64,000 nucleotides of DNA from Deroplatys truncata (taxonomy: Eukaryota; Arthropoda; Insecta; Mantodea; Mantidae), in the NCBI GenBank assembly GCA_030765065.1, contig CM060990.1:4706001-4770000 (forward strand), in the 5' to 3' direction. The position numbers and the translations under genes were made by a program. Below are positions 37,090 through 47,339 of this stretch, one piece after another; the stretch's first letter is position 1; each line of letters starts with the position of its first letter. The notes under the pieces were generated by a model, which worked only from the letters and a program-made list of their open reading frames with translations, made no database searches and was not told the origin of the DNA.

Positions 37090-38790
37090 AAACCGCATTT
37101 TGTAATGAAATAAAATGTCCTGTAGTGGTAATATAAAATACTTCACTGTGGTCATTAATTTTCATGCCAAAACACATTTGCCACTTAGAATACACAAGAC
37201 ATCGTATTCCTACTTCAATCCTAATTGCGGTACTTTAATTTGTGACTACAAAATTAATTTATTAAAATATTTCAATTCAGCATTAATTCACATTTATCAG
37301 TTGAATTATAAAAAAGATTAAAAACGGATCATTTAGTATAAACTCCGTCAACATGTTTTCTGGCTACGCTACAGGCTTGAAGTAATATTTTGTATCATTT
37401 CTAAGATCGTAATTAACCATTCTAGGTTTTCTTTATTTTCTTTTTAACCTAAATTTTTAAACACTTAATGCTAAACTTATAGATTTTAGTATATTCATAT
37501 GAAGATAAAAGCGTGTTACTGTAAACACTAACGAAGTTATATAACCACTTTTATAGAAAGCATTTGCGACTTTGGGCCACTATTGCGGTCGGCATTGATG
37601 ACGCTATATAAATCAAATACTACCCTCTATAATGACAAAGTGGTTTACTGAAAACTATGATATTAATTAGGATTATAATTATGATATTCCTTCATGGATA
37701 TCCAAATTACGAATTGTTATAAAGCATAAAAGTGGTTGCGTCTATTGCAGCGATTACGCTACCAGTAGTATTGGTAACTTTAGTCATTATAGTAAGGATC
37801 TGTGTGTGTTTAACGAACAATGCGTTTCAAAAGCTCACCGCAATTAAAACGAAATGTGATATATGATGTAACGAAACACCGCACTATTGATTTCTCCCAC
37901 AGGGGTTGATGCCATTGAATTTCTAAAGATGGGGTTACCAATTTGTGCCCCGGGCTTTCATAATCAAAACATCCGTTTACATCCCAATTTTGTTAATTAT
38001 AATAGCTTTTATTGCAAACTAGCAGATTGTATTGCGGTCCTTGCTTGCAGAACCAATCCGTATAATATATCGTATTTGCAGACAAAGGCTTTTAGCCATA
38101 GAAGCTAACTGCCACGGTGTTTTCAAACGGTGACAAAATGATTCACCTTGAAAAAGACCACCTACTACTAATTTTTAGTTATAGAACAGATTCCCACCTG
38201 GTAGTACTCAACTAGCACTAAACCAGGAAAACACACATTTAAATACTGATACACTACACTGAAGAAACTTTTAATACTGTGCAATTAAACTGTAGTATAG
38301 TTTATTTAATTAGTGGTACAGGTGTCTCAACCACATTGTAACTATGGTCAGTGCACGTGTGTAACAACTGCCTCCTTTATGTTTAATTGTTCTTAATAAG
38401 ATGCAAGATCATAATCTCAAAAATTAATAAGAGGTATTATTGAAAATTATCAAATGCATACAACAATTGGGAGCACAATCTGGTTTGGAAAGCTTGGAAG
38501 ACCGATAGTTAACACTCACTATAGCCACAAATACATCTTCTAAATGCGATAAGAAATGAAATATATCATAATACTTATATTATTATTTAATCATGAAATA
38601 TATTCATAGACGAAGCTGTTTAGTAAACCTTCACCCTTAGTACGGACCATTCCTCTGCTTAAAGACAGCAACCATATCTGCCCTAGTTGAGACTCCTGTT
38701 GAGGAAGGTATTCCCTACTTAGGAGCAAAACGAAGGTAACAATAAGTACATAAATGAGTAACGAGACCTTATCAGTATCCGTCTTCACAG
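37090..38790. other. AT-rich DNA, no gene recognised
   Basis: About 1.7 kb of very AT-rich sequence with only short chance open frames. One splice-acceptor-like ttgatttctcccacag at about 37888-37903 precedes about 68 open codons on the plus strand. Their product resembles nothing I know and no donor site can be paired with it. No repeats or RNA genes were recognised. Confidence 0.4.
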
Positions 38791-39861
38791 CTTATGGGAG
38801 GTTTCGAACCTGGAACACTTAGATTTCTAGACGGTATACTAATGACCAAAAACACTGGAATTAGTGAACCATTAGTTAAATAAAGGGGTTCGTACCATTT
38901 ATCCATGAAGTACGTGATAAAGAATTTTCGAACCTGAAAAATTATACTGCTAGACGGTGCAATCAAGCCCAAAACATTGGAGCACTCAACCTTTCGATCA
39001 ATATAAGGGTTCAAACCATTTATCCAGGAAATACACCTCAGAGAAGTTCAGAACCTAGGACATTTGGATTTATAGACGGTACACTACACCCAGATACACT
39101 GGAGTGAGTCAACGTTTAAATAAATACAACAGTTCAAACCACTTATCTAGGAAAGCCATGTCTAAAAAGTATTGAACCTGGGGCAATTAGATTAGTAGAA
39201 GGTACACTAAAGCCCAAAAACGTTGTAGTCAGTCTGACTGTATGTAAATGAAGGAGTTGGAACCACATGTCTAAGACATCCATGTCAAAGGTGTTTGGAA
39301 CCTAGAATATTCAGACTACTAGATGGTACACTAATTTCCAAAAAACGCTGGTGTTCTTCAACTTTTATTAAAATTAAATATATTATCTAAGAAATGCACG
39401 TGAAATAAGTTTCGATTCTGGAACGTTCAGACCACTAGACGGTATAATAAAAAAAACTCTGGAGTAAGTCAACCTTTAGGTAAAAAGTAATGGAACAGCT
39501 TATCTAAGAAATCCCTTTCAAAATTATTTGAACCTGGGACATTTAGACTACTGTACGGTACGATAAAGCCCCAAAACACTGTAGTTAGTAAACTTTTAGT
39601 TAATTAAAACGCATGCAACCATTAATTTAAGAAATCCATGTCAATTAAGTTTTGAAGCCTGGACATTTGGACTACTGGACTGTTCACTAAACCCAAAAAC
39701 ACTGGAATTGGTCAACGTGAGACATTTAGGCCACTATACGGCACCTAAAACTGCAAAACACTGTAGTAGTCAACGTTTTGGTAAATAGAAGGGTTCAAAC
39801 CATTTATCTAACAAATTCATGTCAATGAAATTTGGAACCTGGGACATTTATGTTCCTATAA
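38791..39861 (+). repeat. Decayed tandem repeat, about 120-bp unit
   Basis: About nine degenerate units, each with the word order gaacctgggacattta, ctactagacggtacactaa, cccaaaaacactgg, gttcaaaccatttatctaagaaatccatgt. The gaacctgg-like landmark falls near 38805, 38930, 39050, 39173, 39298, 39413, 39530, 39653 and 39834, giving spacings of 115-125 bp, with one short unit near 39716. Units differ strongly from each other, so the array is old. It is interrupted by the fold-back element at 39862-41526 and resumes at 41527. Confidence 0.8.
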
Positions 39862-40401
39862 CTCTGTGAGGTTTAAGTTGGCAGGTTTTCTACTGTCCTT
39901 GTCTCACATAGAGTGCTGTCCTTGTCTAGCAGAGGGGATGGGACAGCAACCACTTCTTTCTTGCGATTTGTGGAAATTCTAGACCCGTAGAAGCTCGCAA
40001 CCCTCCCACTTCTATTGTATGCTGACTGAAGGTTGCAGTGGCGTATAAGCTGTGGGACTATGCGTTTCTTATTTTGCGGTTTTACACGATACGCAAGATA
40101 TTTCCTTTGTTACAACATATGGATATAATGTTGAATTATTTTCTAGTAGTTTTGGTTGTATTTGTATTGTTTCAAATTAGCTCTCGAGGGAAAATTCTAA
40201 AATCAGATGGTAGGGAAATGTAGTTAAAGTTCACAGTTTCTTCAGTGATGAATGTGATGCATTGAAATGTGGAAAGCCGACAACTTCAGTGACAAGTGTA
40301 GTTGAGAGAACTGGTGCTGCTACAGGTATTTCTGCTCCTTCCGTCCGGCGAATTTTAAAAGAACACACAAATGCTGAAGCTAATGGCGGTAGATTGCAAA
40401 C
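39862..40401 (+). repeat. Left arm of the 1.66-kb palindrome
   Basis: A 540-bp arm containing the 5' non-coding part of the transposon and the transposase N-terminal coding part up to gcaaac at 40401. The pairing rule is that position plus partner position equals 81388. Confidence 0.9.
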
Positions 40402-40986
40402 TCCAGGCAAGAAGCGCCCAAATAGGAGATTGCAACAAACAAAAAAAAAAGCAGAAATAAACTCATTCACTGCAGCTGCTATTAAGCAAACAATTTATTC
40501 GTTATAGCATATGAACTTTCTGCCTAGTTTGCAGGACATATATGAGGCTTTGAAAGTTCAAGGCTTACTGAAAGGAAGCGTGTAGTCGTTAAGAAAAATT
40601 CTTAAAAAGCTTAATTTCAGTTATAGTAAAAATTCGCAAGGAAGATGTTTTTAATGGAACGAATGAATATTGTTTCTAAACGATTTCGGTTTTTAAGACG
40701 AATGAAGAACTGAGGGCTACTAGTAGGCCTATAGTGTACCTTGACGAAACGGGTAAACATAAACCATACGAGAAATAAGGTGTGTAAGTGTGACGGTGAT
40801 GAAAATGATTTCCCTCTTAAAACACTAATAGGCAAAGGAGCGATGTTCAACAGGGTTCATTCCTAATGCTTTACTAACTTTAAAGCCAAATCCAGTAAAG
40901 ACTACCATGAAGAAATGGATAACAACATTTTCAAGGATTGGTTTGTCAATAAGTTGCTACTTAACAATCCTTCTAATAGTGTCATC
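40262..40986 (+). pseudogene. IS630/Tc1-type DDE transposase, broken
   Basis: The N-terminal part has a helix-turn-helix-like segment (TGAATGISAPSVRRILKEH) and a GRLQTPGKKR-type linker. After in-frame stops (about 40505) and frame changes, recognisable transposase segments follow: IKQTIYSL, LQDIYEALKVQGLLKGS, LRKILKKLNF, then VYLDETGKHK at about 40737-40766, which fits the catalytic LDE(T) motif of insect DDE_3 proteins. GFIPNALLTFKAK and YHEEMDNNIFKDWFVNKLL follow, then NSVIV. In the family this is normally followed by a MDNA.YH catalytic aspartate segment; here the palindrome arm starts instead. A stop, an eight-plus adenine run near 40440 and the missing 3' end make it non-functional. Confidence 0.75.
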
Positions 40987-41526
40987 GTTTGCAATCTACC
41001 GCCATTAGCTTCAGCATTTGTGTGTTCTTTTAAAATTCGCCGGACGGAAGGAGCAGAAATACCTGTAGCAGCACCAGTTCTCTCAACTACACTTGTCACT
41101 GAAGTTGTCGGCTTTCCACATTTCAATGCATCACATTCATCACTGAAGAAACTGTGAACTTTAACTACATTTCCCTACCATCTGATTTTAGAATTTTCCC
41201 TCGAGAGCCAATTTGAAACAATACAAATACAACCAAAACTACTAGAAAATAATTCAACATTATATCCATATGTTGTAACAAAGGAAATATCTTGCGTATC
41301 GTGTAAAACCGCAAAATAAGAAACGCATAGTCCCACAGCTTATACGCCACTGCAACCTTCAGTCAGCATACAATAGAAGTGGGAGGGTTGCGAGCTTCTA
41401 CGGGTCTGGAATTTCCACAAATCGCAAGAAAGAAGTGGTTGCTGTCCCATCCCCTCTGCTAGACAAGGACAGCACTCTATGTGAGACAAGGACAGTAGAA
41501 AACCTGCCAACTTAAACCTCACAGAG
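40987..41526 (-). repeat. Right arm of the 1.66-kb palindrome
   Basis: The inverted copy of 39862-40401. It begins abruptly at gtttgcaatc, directly after the transposase codons for NSVIV, and therefore cuts off the transposase before its C-terminal catalytic part. Confidence 0.9.
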
Positions 41527-41600
41527 AATACGAAATCCATGCCAAAGAAGTTTAGAATTGGGTAATTTTACTGCCAGACGTGAAACAGTACGTTGTGCAT
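41527..41600 (+). repeat. Continuation of the 120-bp repeat after the fold-back element
   Basis: gaaatccatgccaaagaag and agaattgggtaattttac match the aagaaatccatgtcaa and gaacctgggacattta parts of the unit on the left side. This shows that the transposon split one unit of the array. Confidence 0.65.
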
Positions 41601-42140
41601 AGCTAGAAATATAAAATGATGGCCATAATAATGTGAAAGTAAGTATTAGTAACAGTAGGAATAATATTGTTAAATAAGACTGGGAAATGAATACTATTTA
41701 TAAATATGAAATGGGTTGAAGAGACAGTGCAAGCAGCAGGCAGAAAAGGCGGTTGGTTTTCCCCCATTTTAGACGAATAAAGGCAGAAGACGCTTTTGTT
41801 CATATACCGTTAGGTCGCCTGAAAAACAGGTGCGTAGAGAACGAAGGTCAGTGCTCTGATAGCTCCAGGCATGCGAGTTCATGTGAAAACCTAAAATAGA
41901 TAATCAATAGAAAAGAAGGTAGAAATCACGAAATAGCAACATGGGGGACATAAAAATTCGAAATAAACAAACGCGGGGGTTTTGAAAATCACTTTTCGTG
42001 GTATTCCGTTGGAGGTTATTCTAAAATCAAATGTAAGTGCGGCGGTTAGGTGCGATAGTATGAAATATAGCCTAAACGCGGTGCCCAAAGAAATTCGTGT
42101 GTGTGGCGAGGTTCTATCAGGAGTCAGATTTGTAAAAGGC
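41601..42140. other. No gene; probably includes the decayed 5' LTR of the gypsy-like element
   Basis: AT-rich at first, with more balanced composition from about 41950. It lies directly upstream of a poly(A)-signal-like aaaataaagg (about 42147) and of the primer-binding-site-like sequence at 42301, as an LTR should. The LTR left boundary could not be placed, and no 3' LTR was found. Confidence 0.35.
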
Positions 42141-42182
42141 GACGGAAAATAAAGGGGCAAGAAGACGAACCAGTCGTGTTAA

Positions 42183-42545
42183 CTACCAACTCCATATCCA
42201 TGCAAGTACCTGAGCTAGCATGGAACCCGGGGCCATTCCTACAAATCCCGTGTCGCCAAATTGGCGCACATCACCTCCTATGCCGTATACGCTCAGAAAT
42301 TGGCACCTAACGTCGGGGCCTGAATAAAATCGACTGTACGAGACAGCGTGTGAATCATACCGACCACACAAAAAGTGACCGAATGTGCCCAGGACACCAT
42401 CAGGCCTAAATCCAGCCGTCTGCACGAGATAATGACAGACAGCATAATCCAATATGCCCAGGAGACCATCAACATGACTACAAGAGGCAGGTGTAGCAAC
42501 AGCAACGGCAACTATAGCAGCGAAGAGTAAATTCAGTATTTTCAT
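42183..42545 (-). CDS. Possible small secreted protein with signal peptide
   Basis: A 120-codon minus-strand frame starting MKILNLLFAAIVAVAVATPA, a textbook signal peptide (lysine, hydrophobic core, A-T-P-A-S-C-S cleavage region after about residue 20-23). The mature part shows two similar segments, DGLLGILDYAVCHYL and DGVLGTFGHFLCG, which suggests internal duplication. After residue about 62 the sequence is less convincing. A donor-like GTATGA lies there, so only the first part might be an exon. The conflict is that it runs antisense to the leader and primer-binding site of the LTR element, so it may be accidental. Function is unknown. Confidence 0.27.
   Translation of the reverse strand: MKILNLLFAAIVAVAVATPASCSHVDGLLGILDYAVCHYLVQTAGFRPDGVLGTFGHFLCGRYDSHAVSYSRFYSGPDVRCQFLSVYGIGGDVRQFGDTGFVGMAPGSMLAQVLAWIWSW
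42301..42320 (+). promoter_or_regulatory. Primer-binding-site-like sequence of the LTR element
   Basis: TGGCACCTAACGTCGGGGCC closely resembles the TGGCGCCCAACGTGGGGC-type primer binding sites that follow the 5' LTR in many gypsy-like elements. It is about 310 bp upstream of the gag-like frame. This is recognition from memory, not a database match. Confidence 0.55.
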
Positions 42546-42632
42546 ACAAAGAAATCATCAGATAGACTACGTCGAAAGAAAAAGAAGAAAAATTGTAGTT
42601 CAGTAATCTGTAAATAGTGTGTTTGCGAGTTT

Positions 42633-43945
42633 ATGATATTAAGAAATAGAAAATTTGTAACTAATTGTAAATTAGCCAATAAAAAGGAGCAAAAATCAGA
42701 AAGTGACAACTTAATCGAAATGGGTGTAGGAAATGTAGAGCCAGCAGCCGCGTCAAATTCTGATAGGCTAATATTTAGCGAGCGCCAGGGGCAGGATAAC
42801 AGTATAGCAAACCTTCTCCAACAAATGTTATCACAATTCCAGGCAATAGATCATTAATTAGAAAATGATAAGGAAAAGCAGAAGGAAACAAGTCAGAAAC
42901 GGTAGAGCCAGAACCAAAAGTTAATAAAATTGGCAGAACAACAAACAGAACTGGATAGCAAGGTAATGCACCAGGTTAAGGTTCAAATAGACAAACAGAA
43001 TGAGATTTTAGGTGAAATCGGGTCAGGTCAAAATTACATGCATGTGCATGAGGAATTATGTGGTAATTTCAACTGTGTGAGAATCAAGCAAAAACAAACA
43101 AATAAAAATGGCATCAACTCTGAATTGCATTGGAAGAGGAAACAAAAATCATTCACAAGAAATAATTGTATTAAAGAGATCCCTTACTCAAAATGTTGGA
43201 AGTCAGCTCGAAATTTATAGGTCTTAGCAGCAATGCGAGAGGCCATATGCCACATAGAAATAGAAAAGAACTCGATAAATTGAAGTGCTATATCTGCCAT
43301 CCACTCCGAACTTTCAAACAGCAGGTCGAATCCCACTGGGATCGATTTCGCCACATGTCAAGTGTAACAATAACTGTGAAGACAATTCGAATAGTGATTT
43401 TGTGCAGGGCCGATTAACGATATCCACATAATTGTCGAACGAAATAACAGTTCCAACTTTCGATGACTACATTGAAAATGCTAAGCGGTATATTCTTGAT
43501 TTAGAATTATATTTAGCATTGAACATAATTCCTGAAATATACCAAATGATAATTGTGAAAAGAGGGTTAAAAGGACGATCCATTAGTTGGTTTAGATTAA
43601 CCTTCGGAGATCACGCGACCTATCTGCAGTTTAGGCAAGCTTTCCTGAACAAATACTGGAATGTATCCATCCAACACAGTGTCAGGATACAAATTAATAA
43701 TGTAGGTTACCAACCGCAGTCAGGAGAAGGAATGGTTGATTATTTTCTGAAGCTAGCGCAATGAAGTTAGTGTTAGAATCACCTATGAGGGAGGATAAAT
43801 TTATAGCGTTGATGACTTACCGTTTTCCCAGTGGGATTAAAAATCACCTGATCGTAGCTAAGTTACGAACAATGGGGAAGTTCTGGAACTTTTGCCGGCT
43901 TTTCAACGCCAGCTCTACGAACAAAGCAATATTGGCTTAGGAAAC
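42633..43945 (+). pseudogene. Gypsy-like gag, frameshifted
   Basis: The N-terminal part is glutamine- and lysine-rich and coiled-coil-like (IANLLQQMLSQFQAIDH, then AEQQTELDSKVMHQVKVQID) across stops at about 42855 and 42900. A second block (43432-43764) has the retrotransposon gag signature: VPTFDDYIENAKRYI, LKGRSISWFRL, then YLQFRQAFLNKYW and MVDYFLKLAQ. In another frame, MREDKFIALMTYRFP (about 43780-43830) continues the same domain. In active relatives this is one capsid-forming Gag of a few hundred residues. Several frameshifts and stops make this copy dead. It is truncated at the minisatellite border, with no nucleocapsid zinc knuckle seen. Confidence 0.75.
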
Positions 43946-43950
43946 TTTAT

Positions 43951-44095
43951 AAGTGTGGCGAAGTATGGCGAAGTGTGGTAGATGGGACACTTAATGCGTC
44001 TCTGACTGCTGGCCTAAGAGACACGGGAGACTGGATGTAACTCTGACGGGCAAAGTGTGGCAGACGGGGATTAAATGCATCTCTGATTGGCAAAG
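43951..44095 (+). repeat. Minisatellite of about 40 bp, left fragment
   Basis: Degenerate units with the word pattern ctctgactggcaaagtgtgg, agacggg, gattaaatgc (for example 43999-44095). They match the long 81-bp array at 48616-49262. The fragment ends with ggcaaag at 44089-44095, which is repeated on the other side of the inserted LINE at 48377-48383. Confidence 0.8.
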
Positions 44096-44270
44096 GGGTG
44101 GTGGTGGTGGTGGTGATGAACCCTTAGTGGCTCCTTTGAAAGGCCTACACGTAGATCCTTAGAGCCATTTGTGCCTCTTATCCTGAACATTACTCAAGTC
44201 CAATGGTCCAAAAAACGGACCACTTCCTTGATATCTGTCATTCTTATCTCCTCAGGTTCCAAAAAGGATC

Positions 44271-44477
44271 CTAAGGAAACATATCTATGCATAGCGAAAT
44301 CTTCGTATTCCCCTTGAATAGGTTGTGAGGTGGTAAAATCCCTCGCATATTCCGACATAAAGGGTCATGTGTAAGTCCCATTATGCAAAAATATCTGCGC
44401 ATAGTATTGTGCCCTGTAAGATAGCTCATAACCCTTCTGAACTCGGATAGATTGAAATTCCGGAGGAATGTACTCAC
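44271..44477 (-). pseudogene. LINE C-terminal tail with TGHxxxRR and decayed knuckle
   Basis: LTGHNTMRRYFCIMGLTHDP followed by LCRNM matches the tail that follows RNase H in I/R1-type LINEs (LTGHxxLRxHLxxMGLxxDPLCRxC). The second cysteine of the knuckle is replaced and the rest is not conserved. It ends about 170 bp before the (CAC)n 3' tail. Confidence 0.75.
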
Positions 44478-44534
44478 TTTCCCGCAAAACCCCGATAAAA
44501 AGGCATGGGTTTGCCTGGCGGTAGTTTGCTTACT

Positions 44535-44972
44535 TCAGATTTCAAGATGAGCCCTTGTCGTGAGCTGGATTATCTCATACTTGACAATTCTAGACGACAC
44601 CCGGCAAAAGGGCTCAATCCCAATAAAATCAAGCCCCGATCCCTTCTTTGCGAGAGTGTCTCCTGTCTCATTTCCTTTAATACCAGCATGATCAGAATCC
44701 CAAAGAGATGTAACCGAACAACAGGCATACAGTCTATCCAATATCCTCTGGCATTGCCACATCAATTTGGATGTAGTTTTAACAGCCTTAGGGGCTTCCA
44801 AAGCTCCTATGCTAACCGCTCGTCTGCATGGCACAGTGAGAATATGCATCGCACAGTCTAAGATTGCATATATCTCAACAAACGTGGCAACACAATCAAC
44901 GGGAATGACTAGTCTGGTTCTAGGGTCCCAGGCAACCTCTCCCGCCCTACCTCCGAGGCGGGAACCGTTCAT
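44535..44972 (-). pseudogene. LINE RNase H domain fragment
   Basis: A 145-codon open stretch with the C-terminal RNase H pattern of I/R1-type LINEs. FVEIYAILDCAMHIL corresponds to xAExxAIxxAxxxL, RRAVSIGALEAPKAV to the strand with SDSxxAL, and LYACCSVTSLWDSDHAGIKG with NETGDTLAKKGS to VxLxWVPGHxGIxGNExADxLAxxGS. The catalytic histidine and a G-N-E segment remain, but the D of the AD pair and other residues are changed. RNase H removes the RNA strand during reverse transcription. The region between RT and RNase H includes EVARMSAHRLW (45003-45218), also typical of this group. Confidence 0.8.
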
Positions 44973-45559
44973 AAACTACTTCCTGCTCCCCGTCTCTGGG
45001 TTTCACTCCTTCCTGGAAGGTATTGCCACTGTATAAAATGGACTTAAGTTATATCTAGTCCCCAACAAATTCCCTATCAAGAGGGCAATAGGACACATCA
45101 GCTGAAGTCCGCTGAGAATCAGTGAGTGCCCTTTGTGGAGTAACTTAAAGCACCACCTCCCGACGGTCCAGAGGCGATGCGCACTCATCCTGGCAACTTC
45201 CTTCGCAAACAAGTGCAAATGAGGGAGATTCCAGCACGATCTCTAAGGTGGACTGTAGGGTAGTCTGCACCGCCTCTGATACAATCATACCATACCAATC
45301 TTTCCAGCGAATGTATCTTGGCAGGAACTACCTTCACAAGAGAGGAAGGCCGCTAAACCAGCGCCGCATAAGATATCCAAGGACTTATAACCGAGGTGTA
45401 TGGTCATTTTAGCACGTAAGATTTTAGGCCCACCTTAGTGCTATAGATCTCCTGCAGGCCCAAAAAGCATTGTAGGCCTTATTTAATTTATAGTCTGCAT
45501 TATGTTTCCAGCTCAGCGCAGCATCCAGAATAACCTCCAGATACTCAACCTCCTCGTTA

Positions 45560-46150
45560 AGATCATTATTTCATTCCTGTCCGGATTACTATGCAAGTCT
45601 ATTTCTTTACACCATTCCTCAAGAGCAAGTAGGGAGCTCTGTATGAGCTCCTAAACAGCACTTGGGAATGTTCCACTTACTACAAGGTATGTGCCATCAG
45701 CTTAACCTTCAGTATGAATCACTCCCCTATTGATTCTGTTCAGCATATGGTCCATCACCAGACACCAAAGAGTGGATGACAGAACTCCCCCCATGGGCAA
45801 CCCCGGGGTATTGTTGCCCTCAAGAGACAGCCATCCAAAGAGATCATAATCCAGTCCATAACTACCGGGTTGACCCCTCCATTTTCCGGACGCTAAACTA
45901 CCATGACCAGTTCTCCACGGTCCAGCAACCTCTCGGGTCTCACCAAGGGCTAATGGAGCGCCGTTTCCGTTACTCGACAGTAGGCATACTGTTGAGGGTG
46001 CATGGGTCTGTTAACCAGTACCCAATCCCACAAATATCTATCTACAAGTCTTTGTAGAGCCTTCAGCGAAAAATATATTAGACTGATAGGACGAAAATCG
46101 CTAGGCCTGAAGCAGGATTGCCAACGCGGCTTACGTATAATCACCACCTT
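45560..46150 (-). pseudogene. LINE reverse transcriptase fragments
   Basis: In one frame (45950-46147): VIIRKPRWQS, SDFRPISLIYFSLKALQRLV and HPQQYAYCRVTETALH, the RT fingers motifs (DFRPISLxSFxLKxxERxV and QYAYxxGxSTETALH in intact relatives). Further on, RGCPWGEFCHPLFG corresponds to motif B (RGCPQGGVLSPLLW). The motif C position at about 45692-45706 reads stop-A-D-G where an active enzyme has YADD, so the catalytic site is destroyed. Motif A lies between them and is too decayed for me to place. Confidence 0.75.
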
Positions 46151-46929
46151 GGACTGCCTCCCGAGAGAACAACATACCTCATAGCAAGACTGGACCTAAA
46201 TGTCTTCGGGAAGAAACGATCTCCCAGACCCCTGAAGAAGAACCGAGAGCATCCTATTCTCATCCGCGCTCTTATAGGTGTCGAAAGAAAAAACGGTCGA
46301 TTTAACGTTTTTAAAAGTAACAATCTGAGTGACCACCAGCGAGCCCTCTCGCGAAAACCTGTGGCCCTAACCAAGTTTGGTTCTTGATCTGTTATACAGT
46401 CTCTGGAGAGTGGGTCTCAAGCAACAGCCTCAAGGTCTCTCACTCGACTGCGTCATAGCACTAGGGGGGTCCTCCAAAAAGGCTAACTTGCCCTACTTCT
46501 GGAGTCAACGGTTTCTGCAAGTAAGTAGCACTCGTCTCCTTGTGTAGATTACCACAGGAGCGCATCAAAAATTCCTGAAGGCCTTCTTGATTTCTCCTTT
46601 GTATATTCTTTGGGATTCTCATAGGAATCCCAAGTTGCGTGACACGTATTAGCCACATATGCATTATGGTGCCTACGTGTCTTTTTCGTGATGGATCTTA
46701 AAAAGAATTATATCTAAGGTTATCTTTGTCCCGAACCTCATGTATGAGAGAGAAATTTCTTTCATAAGTAGACACCAGGGTGTCGTGAAGAGCCCCATGT
46801 ACCATTCCAGGTCCTCCGCATTTCTGAGCCTGATCTGGGCTCCATTCATAAGCCGCCTTCCAGGTCCCAAATAAGGGAGTTTCAATGGGTCCCCCTAGGG
46901 TTACTGTACAGTCCATCCTTTCGTTTTCC

Positions 46930-47301
46930 TCAAAAATCAAAGCAAATATGCCTGTGGTTGGACAGGAAGGGTTCCAAATAAACCCTCCAAATCCTGATTT
47001 CTTCTATAATCTCTAAAGACGCTAGTGACAATTCTAGCACCTCCTGCCTTTGATAATTCACCGAAGTCGGAACGTCCCCTTTGCTCAAGATCTCAAGATC
47101 CGTTGTGCTGGAATACTCGAGCAGCATCTCTTCCCTCCCGTTGATCTCACCACCAACCCAAACGCTATGATGGGCTTTAGAGGCATAACCACTCAATAGG
47201 TTGAGATTTATGTCCCTGCAATAAATCACGAGATTTCTGTTCACGTGGGAAGGAGAGGATTCCTCAGAACTATATACGACGTAGGCCGAGCAGATTACCA
47301 C
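46930..47301 (-). pseudogene. LINE endonuclease (EEP) domain fragment
   Basis: A 123-codon stretch resembling the middle and end of apurinic-type LINE endonucleases. ICSAYVVYSSEESSP fits the strand motif before the catalytic core. NLVIYCRDINLNLLSGYASKAHHSVW corresponds to the usual GCDANAHHxxWGS segment with key residues already changed. DLEILSKGDVPTSVN, LELSLAS and LSNHRH fit the TF and SDHR motifs, with aspartate replaced by asparagine in the last one. The domain normally nicks target DNA for reverse transcription; this copy has lost catalytic residues. Confidence 0.75.
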
Positions 47302-47339
47302 CTGATGTGGTACTCCACCCCCTCATACCTCTATAAGAC

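Larger units (their letters stand above)
39862..41526 (+). mobile_element. Fold-back DNA transposon with 540-bp arms
   Basis: A 1665-bp palindromic element. The left arm 39862-40401 is repeated in inverse orientation at 40987-41526 with only two mismatches seen (near 39979/41409 and 40181/41207). A 585-bp unpaired centre lies between. Arms begin CTCTGTGAGG and end CCTCACAGAG. The left arm plus centre encode a decayed DDE transposase on the plus strand. The right arm is a reversed copy of the element's own 5' half, replacing the transposase 3' end. It sits inside the 120-bp tandem repeat. A clear TA or other target duplication was not found. Confidence 0.85.
42141..43950 (+). mobile_element. 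Remnant of a gypsy-like LTR retrotransposon
   Basis: Three signals lie in the right order on the plus strand: a possible LTR poly(A) signal (about 42147), a primer-binding-site-like tract (42301-42320) and a decayed gag (42633-43945). Nothing after gag is left; the element is cut off at about 43950, where the 40-bp minisatellite begins. Protease, RT and integrase are absent. Confidence 0.65.

Noticed and set aside
37887..38108. Plus-strand frame preceded by a good splice acceptor
   Set aside because: The product resembles nothing known, no donor exon can be paired and the region is AT-rich; likely chance.
40231..40470. Minus-strand frames in the fold-back arms and plus-strand mirror frames
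   Set aside because: They are antisense or mirror images of the transposase N-terminus caused by the palindrome.
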